NCBI GenBank assembly: GCA_024867545.1
Contig: JANFNE010000013.1
Coordinates: 1,054,001-1,118,000 of the forward strand
Source of the DNA: Phytopythium helicoides
Lineage: Eukaryota; Oomycota; Peronosporomycetes; Pythiales; Pythiaceae
Reading direction: 5' to 3'
DNA length: 64,000 bases
Shown here: positions 8,693-19,400 of the stretch, piece by piece
Numbering within the stretch: position 1 is the first letter of the stretch
Layout of the letters: every line of letters begins with the position of its first letter
The notes under the pieces: generated by a model
What the model was told of the DNA's origin: nothing
Seen by the model: only the letters and a program-made list of their open reading frames with translations
Databases searched by the model: none
Translations under genes and position numbers: made by a program

Positions 8693-11600
8693 ATGGTCGA
8701 GGCGTCGCTCTTCCGCGTGTTCCAGGGCAGCGCGGCGGCCGACGCGCAGCTGCTGGCGCCTCGCGGGGCACAGCTGCCCGCCAGGAGCGGCGCGGCGCCC
8801 ACGGACCTGCAGCTGCGCGAGCTGGCGGCGCTCGAGGTGCAGGTCAAGGCGCTGCAGCTGCAGCAGCAGACGCCGCAGGGCCAGCCGCAGGCGCTGGCGG
8901 GCGCGCTGGCCGAGTGCCTGCGCTTCTACGCGCGCCTGCTCTCGCCCGAGGCGCTCGCGTGGCCCGACTTCCTGGCCGCCGTCTTCACCAAGCTGGCCGA
9001 GCACTTCGCAGCCAGCGACAGCGCGCTCGTCAAGGCCGCCGTGCTCGACGTGTTCGCAGGAAGCCAGGCGCACGTCGCGCAGGTCAACGACGCTGCTAAG
9101 GTGCCGGAAAGGTGGGCTGGTTTGCGGAGAGATGGTGGCTAACACACGCGTGTGGTTGCTCAGCTGCTGGGGAATGTGACCAAGCCGCTGGCGGATGCCG
9201 CGCTGTCACCCAGCTCGCGAGCACTCTCGCTCCGGCTGCTTGGTACCATGCCATCGCTCATTGGCGAGGATGCTGCCATCCACGTCATGTACGTTGCTGT
9301 TTGCAACCTTCTGAGTATTCGTAAACGCTAACGCCAACTGCTCAAACTAGGATTGCGGACGCCCTCGACTCCAACGACGACATCGTGCTGAACGCAGCAG
9401 TGGCAGCCGCGCGCTCGCTGCTGTCGGTCTCCAAAACCTTTAGGGGAAGAGTGTTTGCCAAGGCGGTCGCGTCCCAATGCGCGATCACGAGCTCACTTCT
9501 TGATGTTGCTGTTTCCAGTGCGACCGAAGCTCAAGAGGTAAGTCGGTTGCGAAGAAGCCGAGTCTTGACGGCTTGCACTCACTCGAATACCTGACATCCT
9601 AGGCCTGGTCGCATTGTGGAACCCTGCTGTACGACTCGCTCGTCACTGACACGAGTGCGATCGTGTGTCTGCGTACTATGACGTCGTTGGTGAAGGCATA
9701 CCCCGCTGATCTGGCCGAGTTGCACCTCCAGCTTCTCAATCATCTTTTAGCTAATGACCCGCGCAAGGTGGTTCGTAACTTTGCACTCCTCGTCTCTCAG
9801 GATCTAGTGGAAGCTTCCGGCTTTGAAGATATTGGACTCGCAGATGAGCTCGCAAAGTGCGCTTTCAATCAACTGCGTGAAGGGAAATCACCACTTCGGA
9901 TCAAGTTATCGGCACTGCTACTTCTCGAGAAGATTTCACGCACTACAGTGCTCAGCTCAGATGTGCTGCCAGCCACGAAGCGCCTTTCCCAAGCAGCAAA
10001 TGATTCACGCCTCGTTATTGCGCACGCGCAAATTCTTTCGAATCAGGGTAGGTTAATGATCACCAAGGGTGATTCAAGCGCACAAACCATCTCCGGATGT
10101 GCTGATGAGCTGCTAAGCTTTCTTCACCCGACATTCTTCAACAAGTCTTCGCGGGGATGGCAAGAAACGCTGAGTGCATTGGTTCGACTGGTTGTTACAT
10201 GTCAAGCTCAAGAGGCTATGACCGACCATGTCATCCGGTGCCTAGTGGAACTTGTCTCCCTACTCCCAGGCAATGATGCCAATAACGGTATTGCAAAGAG
10301 CTGGATTTTCATGGCTCTTGCTCGCTTACCCGTTCCAAGTTCTAACTGTGTGAGCGAAGTTGCGCCGGTGTTGATTCGAGAAGCTAATGCCATCAAGATT
10401 GATCACGACATGCTTCGCCTCCGAGCATTAGCCTCTGTTATATTCAAGTGGGGGAAACTCGACAAAGTAAATGGTCCCAGCATTGTGAAGCAATTTCAGG
10501 AGCTCGCGCTTATTGATTCGAGCATTTTTAGCACCCACGCCGACCGCTATGATGTGGCTAAGGTTGCGATGATCCACGGACAGTTTTTCCAAGCTGGGAA
10601 GTTGTTAGGCCCTATTGCAGAGTCATTAGACGACGAGTCTTTTGGGTCGTGGGTGATCGCGTTGCAGCGAATATGCGAGTCCGAGGCCCTTGTTTTGCAG
10701 CGTTCCGAGAGCTCTATAGAGAGCGTGTATAGCATCACTCGCTCGACAACTTTTCTTGATGCTGCCGCTGCAACTTCGAACAACTTTGAGTTCGTTTTCC
10801 AGAAACATTTTGTGGGTCTCCGTCGGGATTTCCTGCATTTGTTGCTTCAGACCCAACAGATTGCCGCCGAGGTCGCTCTCACGAGTGCGATTGACGTCAC
10901 GCGCATCCAAATCCGAAGTGTGAATTTTGCTCGGCTGGCACAGCGCTATGTCGACTTCAAATTGAAGCTTCTTGGCGCCGATGATGCAGACCTTCAGATT
11001 CTGGATGAGCACGCGGCGTCGTGTGCGTTGCTAGCGTTAGCTGTAGATGGGTTTCTACTGGTGGAGGAGTCCGCTGCACGTCGGGATGCTTCAAGCTTGC
11101 TTTCGACTCTGCTTCCAAGCTGTAGCAAGTTCTACGCACAGCTAGAAAGCGATATCCAGTCGAAGACTCAGCGGTTGCAGCGCTTGAACGCTACAGACGG
11201 TAGCCGGCACGCAACTGGAGCAAAGGTGCTCCAGCAGCTGCTTTCGGCTGTCGCATCCGTTCCTTTTGTGCTGCCACGACTGTTTTTTCGAATGCAAGCG
11301 CGGGTTGAGCGTCGTGTGCGAACTAGCGGCCAATTCCTGACGTTCGCCGAAAGCACCTCGTTCACGGCCAAGCCTCGCGCGCGCTCTCAACTCGGCGTTC
11401 CGCTTGGCACGGACTTTACGTGTCTGCTGAAGGGCGTTGTGTCATGCCGCGCTGCGTGGATGAATTCATCGTGGCGATCGTCAATGGTGTCGATCGCCGT
11501 AGAGGTCCGCGTGTGTGTTGGTGACGGCCAAGACGCCAGCATGACTGGAACCGAGGCCTTCTATGACCAAGATAACGCGGCCAGCGGAGACGCTGTGCGC

Positions 11601-11837
11601 CACAGCATCCTCGCCAGCATCCCGCTCACGTGGGACTCGTCGCTGCCAGCATTGGACAACCCGGAGAACCCCGAGAGAGCGTACCTGCCGTTCGAGCTGC
11701 CCGTTCACGTGCGTGCCGAACACCTAAGCACCAAGGGGGCGTACCACTTGTCTGCGAGGCTGGCGATCGTGGATCGTGGCGGCGCGCGGTGGTCGCTCGC
11801 GGCGTCGGGGTGTCGGCGAGGCATCATCGTGTACTAA
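8693..11837 (+). CDS. INTS7: Integrator complex subunit 7 homologue
   Basis: Four exons: 8693-9100, 9164-9288, 9351-9537 and 9603-11837, giving 984 residues (animal INTS7 is about 960). Introns are 63, 62 and 65 nt with GT-AG ends, keep frame exactly, and two carry a CTAAC-like branch site. INTS7 is an ARM/HEAT-repeat subunit of Integrator, the nuclear complex that cleaves nascent RNA and attenuates Pol II. Matching blocks include LSLRLLGTMPSLI, ADALDSNDDIVLNAAVAAA (animal: QSLDSHDNVEVEAA) and HLLANDPRKVVRNFAL (animal: LLQYLKNDPRKAVKRLAI). The rest is helical-repeat-like with a diverged C-terminus. The start at 8693 (MVEASLFRVF, context gccATGG) was chosen; an in-frame ATG at 8570 would add 41 residues. 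The first donor, GTGCCG, is the weakest splice call. Confidence 0.88.
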
Positions 11838-12566
11838 CTGAGATTTGTCCAATTGAAGTCGGTCCCACCTGGAGAACTGGCGAATCGCTGTCATATATCA
11901 GTACTTTTCGCAAGCGGACGACGCCTTTGCTTTCGTTGAGCGCGCGCCTTCCTTGAGTCACCTCGTGGCGCCGCCGCCCACACAAGCAGCGTTGACGCCG
12001 AGTGGAAGGTGCGGGCGCCTGCTGACGGCCACACGTCGCGTCGTGGGCTTGCTCATGTGGTGCAGTAGAGTCGGTCCACGGTCCCACTGTCGCCGTTGGT
12101 TGATGAACGACCGCCGACTTCGACGCGGCGACAGTCGTTCAACTCGCAGCGACGGTCTCACTTGGCGGTCGCAATGGCAGTGCAATAGAGCAGTGCGCGC
12201 CAGTCTCCTGGTGAAAGGCACGCACTGCACCGAGAGCGTCGCACGGTCGTCTGCTCCGTTCCAAGCGCTGTCAGTCTCACGCCCTGCGCCGTACATGATA
12301 CAGCAGCTTGGTCTCGGGTCTCGACCACGTGAGCCGCGATGACCATCAGCATGCATGACGGGCGGGCGGCCGCTTCTTCGCCTATCGCACGCACGAAACC
12401 CAGCCGGCCCGATGGCTGCGTCCCTCAATCTCATTGTGTCCCCTCCTCAAAACCCATAACCCACTGATATAACATCCAACTCCCCCTACCCCCCGTCCGC
12501 CCTTGGGTCCACTGGCGCCACCTTCGCGCCACCCGCCGCCCTTCCTTTCTCGGGGAAAAGAGGCAA
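11838..12566. other. Intergenic region, no gene seen
   Basis: About 730 bp separate the INTS7 stop from the START-FYVE promoter. Open frames on both strands are short, arginine-rich and have no family features. Nothing supportable was seen apart from the promoter that follows. Confidence 0.6.
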
Positions 12567-12580
12567 CCTCATTCTCGATT
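12567..12580 (+). promoter_or_regulatory. Oomycete-type initiator in front of the START-FYVE gene
   Basis: The sequence cctcattctcgatt matches the oomycete initiator core (CTCATTYY) and ends 16 bases before the ATG at 12597. That short distance fits the very short 5' leaders known for oomycete genes. Confidence 0.6.
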
Positions 12581-12596
12581 CGCCCCGCCTGTCGCC

Positions 12597-15500
12597 ATGC
12601 CGCGCGCGTCGCAGTCGCTGCGGCTGCCCGCCGACAGCAGCAGCAGCGTGCGCGCCCAGCCCAGCGCCGCGGGCGCCTCCACCGCCAGCGCCAGCTCGCT
12701 GCTCGCGCGCAGCCTCAGCGACCGCGCGGGGGACAAGCCCGCGATCGCCTGGACGCCGCTGGCCGACGACTTTTTCGCGCCGCCGCTGCTCTCGCAGAAG
12801 GAGAAGAGCTACCTCGTGCGCAAGGCGTGCGAGGCCGCGCAGGAGCTCGTGGAGCGCGCGCGCAGCGCAGACGGACCCATTCAGTGGCGCCACGTGGAGA
12901 AGGCCGACGACGTGCAGGTGTACGCGGGCCAGCCGAGAGGCGCGCCGGCCGCCAGCACGTCGAGCCTCAGCATGTGCGGCGTCATGAGCGTGCCAGGAAC
13001 GGTCAAGGAGGTCGCCGCGCTGTTCGACCTCTCCACCACCCGCCAGCTCAAGCAGTTCGTCGCGCGCCACGGAAGCCAGTCGCTCTTCTACGACGCCGTC
13101 GTGCTGCACACGCTCGCGCCGCGCACGAGGGAAAAACCGCTACACCAGGTCACGGCCAAGTGGATGGCCATCAAGACCCCGCGAGGCATGGAGGACAGAG
13201 ACTTCTGCTACCTAGAGTGCCAGGACAAGTTCATCGACTCGCTCGGACGCAAGGGATGGGTGCTCTGCCAGCACTCGATCAAGCTGCCCGGATGCGACGA
13301 CCTCTCCAGGGAGTACGGACTCGTGCGCGGTAGTATTTATCACTCGGGACTCATCGTCGTCGAGGCCGAGCAGAAGAGGGGCTACGTCGACATCATCCAC
13401 GTGCTACAGATGAACCTCAAGAAGAATGCACCTATGCCGCCTTCTTTCTTGCGTGATCGCGTGCTCGTTGTCGCACGCATCCGTGCCATGATGCGTGCAA
13501 AGCGGCTGAACGAGCAGCGATACTTGAGCGACCTCGAGCTCGTGCCCAAGAAGTATCGCTCACGTTGCACCGTTTGCCAGGACTCGTTCAGCCTGCTGTT
13601 GCTCCGCAAGCTCAATTGTCGCAAGTGTGGCGAAGTTGTGTGTGGTGCGTGCAGCAAGGAATTCACGATTGAAAGCGCGCAGATCCGTACGGACACGCCT
13701 GTGAAGCTGCGTATCTGTATGCGGTGCTATCAGGTCGTGACTGCCGCGCCACAAGGTGCAGAGGCCGTGATGGAAACTCCTCGGGCATCCACCTCGTTCA
13801 GCTTCCTCGAGTACTGCGATGATGTGCGGAGCGCCTCGTTCATCACGCAAGGCTCGGTCAACAATGATGGCTACGATCAGCGGCGAACGCAGCAGCAGCA
13901 ACAGCAGCGGCCAGCGAAGATCTTTTTGCAGTCGATGCGTCGTCCAGGCATGTCGTCAGCGTCTTCGTTCGCACCGGCGCAGTCGATGGGCAACTATGGC
14001 CCAGGTGCCCCGATGAATAGAGGCATGCCATCTCGCACCAGTGAGCGCATGCGGGCATCTGACTTTCGACCGACCCAGTCAATGGGTAATTTCCAGCACC
14101 CTTCATCATCGAACCGCTATTCGATGATGGGGTACCAACAACAACCGTCGGCACGACCTCCGCCGACTCCCGCGTCGATCTTTGATCGCCCGGCAAGCAG
14201 CAAGTCTCTCCGCCGCCAACACAGTGACAATTCGAACTCTGGTTATGCGGACGTAGGAGGCGCTAGCGGAGTCATGACGACCAGTACTAGCCGAAGTCGC
14301 CTGCAGGAGTTGGCAAGCCAGGAGTTTGGACTGAACGCAAGCTCTTCGTACGCTATGCCCCGTGACTCCTACGAGGTTCCCTTCTCACCGCTGGACGTTA
14401 GCGCCCTCCGTACAACAGAAGGAAGCTTCGCGCTACCGGGCCCATTGGATCTGAATGCACTCCGGCTAACAGAAGCTAACGGCCCTCCACCAGCGCAATA
14501 CCGAGCGTCGCCCTCTCCTGCTCGCATGGCGCAGCCGCAGCCGCCACGAGTACCTGAGGCGAGTGCACAGCGTGGCCGTTCAGCATCCGAGAGCTCCAAT
14601 TCGTCAACTGGATCAATTGATATCGACTCCTATGACGTAGATGGCGCATCACGTCCGACAGAAAAGGCTTCTGCCCCCTCCCCAGTTTCCCCTTCTCCAC
14701 TACACCATCGTTCGGCTAGAGAAGAAGTGGAGGAGACAAAAGAATTCGAGTTTGCCAAAACACCAGCACTTCCTCCACCATCCCCGTCCGCACATGCGGT
14801 GACCCAAGAAATGCTCGAGCGTCAATCGACAGCAGATATGGTTCCTATTTATCATGGCGCCGCGAATGGAAATGGCCGAGCAAATGGAGGTCGCGCTGAG
14901 GAAAATTTTATCGATGACAATGACTCCGACTCGGGGTCGGAGGAAGGCAACATCGATGACGACTACGAGGAAAGTCAACCGATTCCGAATCGCTCAGCTG
15001 CTATCCCAAGTCAACACCGAGAACCCGATGACAGCATGATCCTGAACACTGCGGGTTGTGATACGAGCTACCTCGACGACGAAATGCGGCAATTCCATGA
15101 CCAATCACTATTCATGACGCCTGGTGACCGGCCCGCAAGTCAAGCTCCGTCTTCTTACCGTAGCGGTCCTAATTCTGACGCCATGAGTGATGTCAGTGGC
15201 AGCTACTACAGTGACGCACCTCCATCTGCTCTTCCGACGTCACCCACTCGTACGCGCGACCGCCTTCAACGCGACCGCTCTGCATTCTACGGCAAACCGC
15301 CACGGCAATCGGGCGGGTCTTCTCGGTCGTCTGTTGCCTCATCCACGACTTCTAGTCGACTACCTCCTCGACCGATTACTCCAATGAGCAACACTGGGGC
15401 AAGTCCGGCAAACCCTCGCCCGTCTGTCAGGTGGGCTCCATCACCAAATCATTCTCCTCGCGACTCCCACAGGTCCCCCCGCAACCCGGACACCGCAGTC

Positions 15501-16313
15501 TATGCAAATGCAAGTGAAGTATCGTCGGTTCCAACGGAAGCGCGCTTCGCCATCAATGGTAGCCTCGTGTCCAATTTGGATATTCGCCAGCAGCGTGAGG
15601 ATGAGGGCGACCTATCTTATAGACGCTCGGAGATGCAGCGGAGCAACAGTGCAGGAAGCAGCGACTACAGTGGTGGATCTTCGAGTCCTCGTGTCGTTCC
15701 TGAGGAGTTCGCCTCGGTCAGCGATGTGCAGTCTGGAGCCAACGGAAGCTCCAGCAACGACCATCCCACGTATCTACCTGCGCGGTTCAAGTCGCCCACA
15801 AGTCAAAAGAGTAAAAGTATTAGCAATGACAGTACGCGAACCCCGCAGCAGAATGTGGCGTCCAAGGATGCAACCACCGAGGTCGCAGAACGTCTAGACG
15901 CATTCACGCTCGACTTTTCGTCTTCGTTTGCCACAAACCAAGCTCGGAACGCCAGACGAGAGGCAACAGGAGGAGGCAGTATCCAGCGAGTTCAGTTCCA
16001 CGGTCCGCCAGAAGGCTCGGTTCTAGACTCAGTGCCTGAGGCCTCAGCGCGTCAGCCATCACCTCACGCTCAGCGCCAGTGGCATCACGATCCCGTGGAT
16101 TCCGATCCCATTGATGGGCGTTCAGCAGCCAGCGCCAGTGAGGACGACAGCGATGACGACCAGCTTTTGTCTGCGCGCGACTTGTACCAGTCATTCGGAG
16201 ACACAGGCAAGCTCGCGAGTCTCGTGGGCAACTCCCGCGACGATCCTCGGTTCCGGCGCACATTCAGTCAGTTGCAGCGCAACCTCAGCGCGGACAGCAG
16301 CGACGACGAATGA
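12597..16313 (+). CDS. START-FYVE domain protein
   Basis: A single exon of 1,238 residues starts MPRASQSLRL. Residues about 85-305 resemble a START-like lipid-binding fold, and about 320-378 form a FYVE-type zinc finger (CTVCQDSF, CRKCGEVVCGACSK, CMRCY). The remaining two thirds are low-complexity, rich in Ser, Pro, Gln and Asp, with no domain I recognise. FYVE fingers bind PI3P on endosomes, and the START-FYVE pairing is expanded in oomycetes. The basic ligand motif R(R/K)HHCR is altered to RKLNCR, losing both histidines, so PI3P binding may be weak or absent. The start is supported by a nearby initiator. It ends 89 bp from the convergent VPS13 stop. Role, inferred: lipid or membrane-identity sensing; the exact function is unknown. 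Confidence 0.9.
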   Translation: MPRASQSLRLPADSSSSVRAQPSAAGASTASASSLLARSLSDRAGDKPAIAWTPLADDFFAPPLLSQKEKSYLVRKACEAAQELVERARSADGPIQWRHVEKADDVQVYAGQPRGAPAASTSSLSMCGVMSVPGTVKEVAALFDLSTTRQLKQFVARHGSQSLFYDAVVLHTLAPRTREKPLHQVTAKWMAIKTPRGMEDRDFCYLECQDKFIDSLGRKGWVLCQHSIKLPGCDDLSREYGLVRGSIYHSGLIVVEAEQKRGYVDIIHVLQMNLKKNAPMPPSFLRDRVLVVARIRAMMRAKRLNEQRYLSDLELVPKKYRSRCTVCQDSFSLLLLRKLNCRKCGEVVCGACSKEFTIESAQIRTDTPVKLRICMRCYQVVTAAPQGAEAVMETPRASTSFSFLEYCDDVRSASFITQGSVNNDGYDQRRTQQQQQQRPAKIFLQSMRRPGMSSASSFAPAQSMGNYGPGAPMNRGMPSRTSERMRASDFRPTQSMGNFQHPSSSNRYSMMGYQQQPSARPPPTPASIFDRPASSKSLRRQHSDNSNSGYADVGGASGVMTTSTSRSRLQELASQEFGLNASSSYAMPRDSYEVPFSPLDVSALRTTEGSFALPGPLDLNALRLTEANGPPPAQYRASPSPARMAQPQPPRVPEASAQRGRSASESSNSSTGSIDIDSYDVDGASRPTEKASAPSPVSPSPLHHRSAREEVEETKEFEFAKTPALPPPSPSAHAVTQEMLERQSTADMVPIYHGAANGNGRANGGRAEENFIDDNDSDSGSEEGNIDDDYEESQPIPNRSAAIPSQHREPDDSMILNTAGCDTSYLDDEMRQFHDQSLFMTPGDRPASQAPSSYRSGPNSDAMSDVSGSYYSDAPPSALPTSPTRTRDRLQRDRSAFYGKPPRQSGGSSRSSVASSTTSSRLPPRPITPMSNTGASPANPRPSVRWAPSPNHSPRDSHRSPRNPDTAVYANASEVSSVPTEARFAINGSLVSNLDIRQQREDEGDLSYRRSEMQRSNSAGSSDYSGGSSSPRVVPEEFASVSDVQSGANGSSSNDHPTYLPARFKSPTSQKSKSISNDSTRTPQQNVASKDATTEVAERLDAFTLDFSSSFATNQARNARREATGGGSIQRVQFHGPPEGSVLDSVPEASARQPSPHAQRQWHHDPVDSDPIDGRSAASASEDDSDDDQLLSARDLYQSFGDTGKLASLVGNSRDDPRFRRTFSQLQRNLSADSSDDE

Positions 16314-16402
16314 GAAGTGGAAGTCAGTGAGTGAAATGGTACGATTGTGTCTATAAATTGGAAAATTATCTTGCTGTTGCACTTCTACCATAGAGCATGA
16401 GT

Positions 16403-19400
16403 TCATTCGGCTGCTACCAGCACTGTTCGCACTTGTCCACGCCGCTCGATAAGCAGCTCGAGTGTTTCTCCACGCTGCATTAGCGAAAGAGCGAGGCGAA
16501 GCGAGCTGCCGTGGTCGCCAGGTTCCATCTTCTTGCCTGCAAAACCCACGACGATATCGCCCACTTCAATACCCGCACGAAAGCAAGGCGATCCAGCAAG
16601 TACCTCAACGACTCGGCCGCCAGATATTGTGTCTGTGCTAGAAGGCTCTGAATCAACAGGTTCTAGCACGAGACCAATGGAGTTGCGAGGCGGTGGTGCG
16701 GACGAGTCGCCTCGAGGTGCACGCTCTCGCTGGCGAGCGACCAGCTCGGACACAAACTTGAGCACATGATCAACAGTTGCATCAACACTTGGCGTTGTCC
16801 CGATTGGACCTCCAAGAGGTGTCCGGGCGTTGGGGGCAGGCGGGTCTCCCAGAGGAATCAAGACTGCTGTCATTGTGCTCCGAGTGACAAAAACCGCATC
16901 GGGATTATCTGAAGCAGACGCAGAAGAACCGCCGGATCCTGTGAGCTCCACCGACGAGGAAGACCCAATGAGGACGCTGATGCCGCGAGCAACTCGCTGG
17001 GAGCCCCAAACACTTGAAAGTGGAAAGGCCCAGAGCACCCGTGCAGATCTTTGAGTATCAGTGAGCAACGCTGCCATTCCTGCCGCCACCATCGCCATCG
17101 ACCCATTTGTTCCTCCAGCGCCATCAGGGTTGCCAGCTCCAGAGTTTTCGCAGACGAACAGCAGCTGGAGCGACGTTGCCAATAATGCTCGACCTCCAGG
17201 AAGGAAAATGTGTGCCTCATACAGCTCGCTTGGAAGCAAATGCCCCGGTAATCGTCGAAGCAGTTGAGCGAGTCTGGCTTCTTCGTGGCAATAAACTCGA
17301 AGCCGGGTGTCACGAGTACGTCGCAACAATCTCGGAAGTCGAGATCGAGTCGCTCGTGGCTTCTTATCGAAAGCCGTGGCAGTGGCTGTGATTCCCGCGG
17401 TTGTTTTGGCTGCCAAGTCAAGTACACCAGCCGCTGGTTTGACTGCAACTCCAATCAAACCTTTTCCTACACCCTCAACGAAACCAGCCAGACCGCCGTT
17501 CATTGCCCCACGAGCCGGTGCCGTCACAACACCCGTGACACCTGCCATGATTCCCTGGCCGAGCTGTTTTGTGCCGTAGAATAGCCCAGTGCCCAGGTGC
17601 GTTGCAACATCACGGCGATTCCGAGCGTCACGTTCACGGAGATACTGTCGATCAAGGGATAGAGCCGCAACCCCCGCTGATAATGTACCAGTAAACTTGC
17701 TCGCCGCGTTAAATGTTCCGTACACCGAGTGGCGAACGAGACTGGCAGTGCCACGGGACAGACCGCGCACGAACTCCTGTGGGGACTGCACTAGTCCCGC
17801 CATGGGCTCGTAAAAGAAGTCGCGGACACCAGCACCGAGGTTGGTTACCAGACCAAGTGGGTTTCCCAGCACATCTGCAGCTCCAACAAGGGCGTACAGT
17901 TGCCGTGCACCTTGAATAACGTAGTGCTGTTGAATCGCACCGAGTAGGAACGCATGTGAGGTGAATGAATGGGCAACATGCAGCGCATTGAGAGCCAGTG
18001 ACGCGCAGTCAACGTTGGCAATCCTCGACTGCAGCAACACAAACACTAGAGGCAAAAGTGCGGTCGCGCGGGAATCGAAATACGTCGCCCGTGCCTTGAA
18101 TTTTGCAGTGGAAGACGAGTTTGAGCTTGCATCTTGGTCATTTGGCTGAAACGTGAGCTGCAGCCGAAGCGGATGTAACTCCAGCAGTTCAATGTACAGT
18201 CTTCTCTCAGCAGGAGGAAGCACGACACCGTTAACTTCTTCTCCACCAGCAGTACTTGCTCTCCTCAGAGTTCGTCTTTCATCCGTCGCAATACGGCGCC
18301 ATTCGGCATCGTCGTTTACCCCTGGGGTAGCTGATGAAGTGGTGCTAATCGGAGCTGCGTCACTCCATGCGCGCCGCCGAGCGAATGCCTCGCGGTTCTC
18401 AACGCTTGGGGATGCGTTCCTAGCTCCGGACCCTAAATTCGTGGCTCCTGCTCCTGCTCCACTACTAGTAAACTGAGAGGAGCCGGAAGGTACTGGAGAC
18501 AGATAGCGCTGTACAACCTGGAAGCAATCGACTGCAAACATAGCAGATTCCAGAATAAACACGTCGTCTATCTGCAGCTTAATGGGTCGCAGCATGACAG
18601 ACAAGTACTTAATATACTCGACGTTGTCGCCGTATCGTAAACGAAGCAGCGACAAATGCACGAATGTGTCAGCGCCTGCAGCTGCCGAGTTGCCAGCTTC
18701 GGTTTGTGACAACGAAAGCTTATCTTTGGGTTTCTGCTTTTCGGCTGCACTATCCCCAAATGGCAAATTGAGCGTAGCACCAGAGGTTGGTAGTGGCGTG
18801 AACACAACAGGGAAAACTGCCCCGTCCAGTTGATTGTCGAGCTGCAGTGTACCCAACTTGAACTCGAATTGGTCGTGTTCCCCGTCCGCAACCCCATACG
18901 ATACCTCTGCATTCTCTGCCGACAGCAACAGTAATTCTTCCGGTGATGAGGTCAATACCGATAGTGCTAGTCGCGGTAGTCTCACTCGAATTTCCAACTC
19001 GTCGCTGCTGTTCGCACTTGAATTGCTGCTAGAGTTGCTGGCAAGTGTGACTGGTAGTTCGGGTTTCCCAGTCTGCTTATCACGTGGAAGCGGTGTGTCG
19101 TGGACGTGAATTGTCTTGGTCATGCCATGAAGATACCAGTGGACATACACATGCGATTCAACTTGCCGCGTCTTACCTTTAGGCAGCTCTACTCTCTGGG
19201 CCTCACTCGGTTGATCTACCAAAAGTTTGGTGCGGACATTGTCGTCTCCAGCCCCATATGTGATGGAAAGTACACGCTCAAGCGACTGCAAAAAGAATGC
19301 TTCATCCCAACCGAAGCAAGTACTCTCGCCTGGTAAAAGCCTTTGCGGAACACCTCGACTATAAATCGTCGATGCACTGGCTGAGTTCTCAGACAACTCA

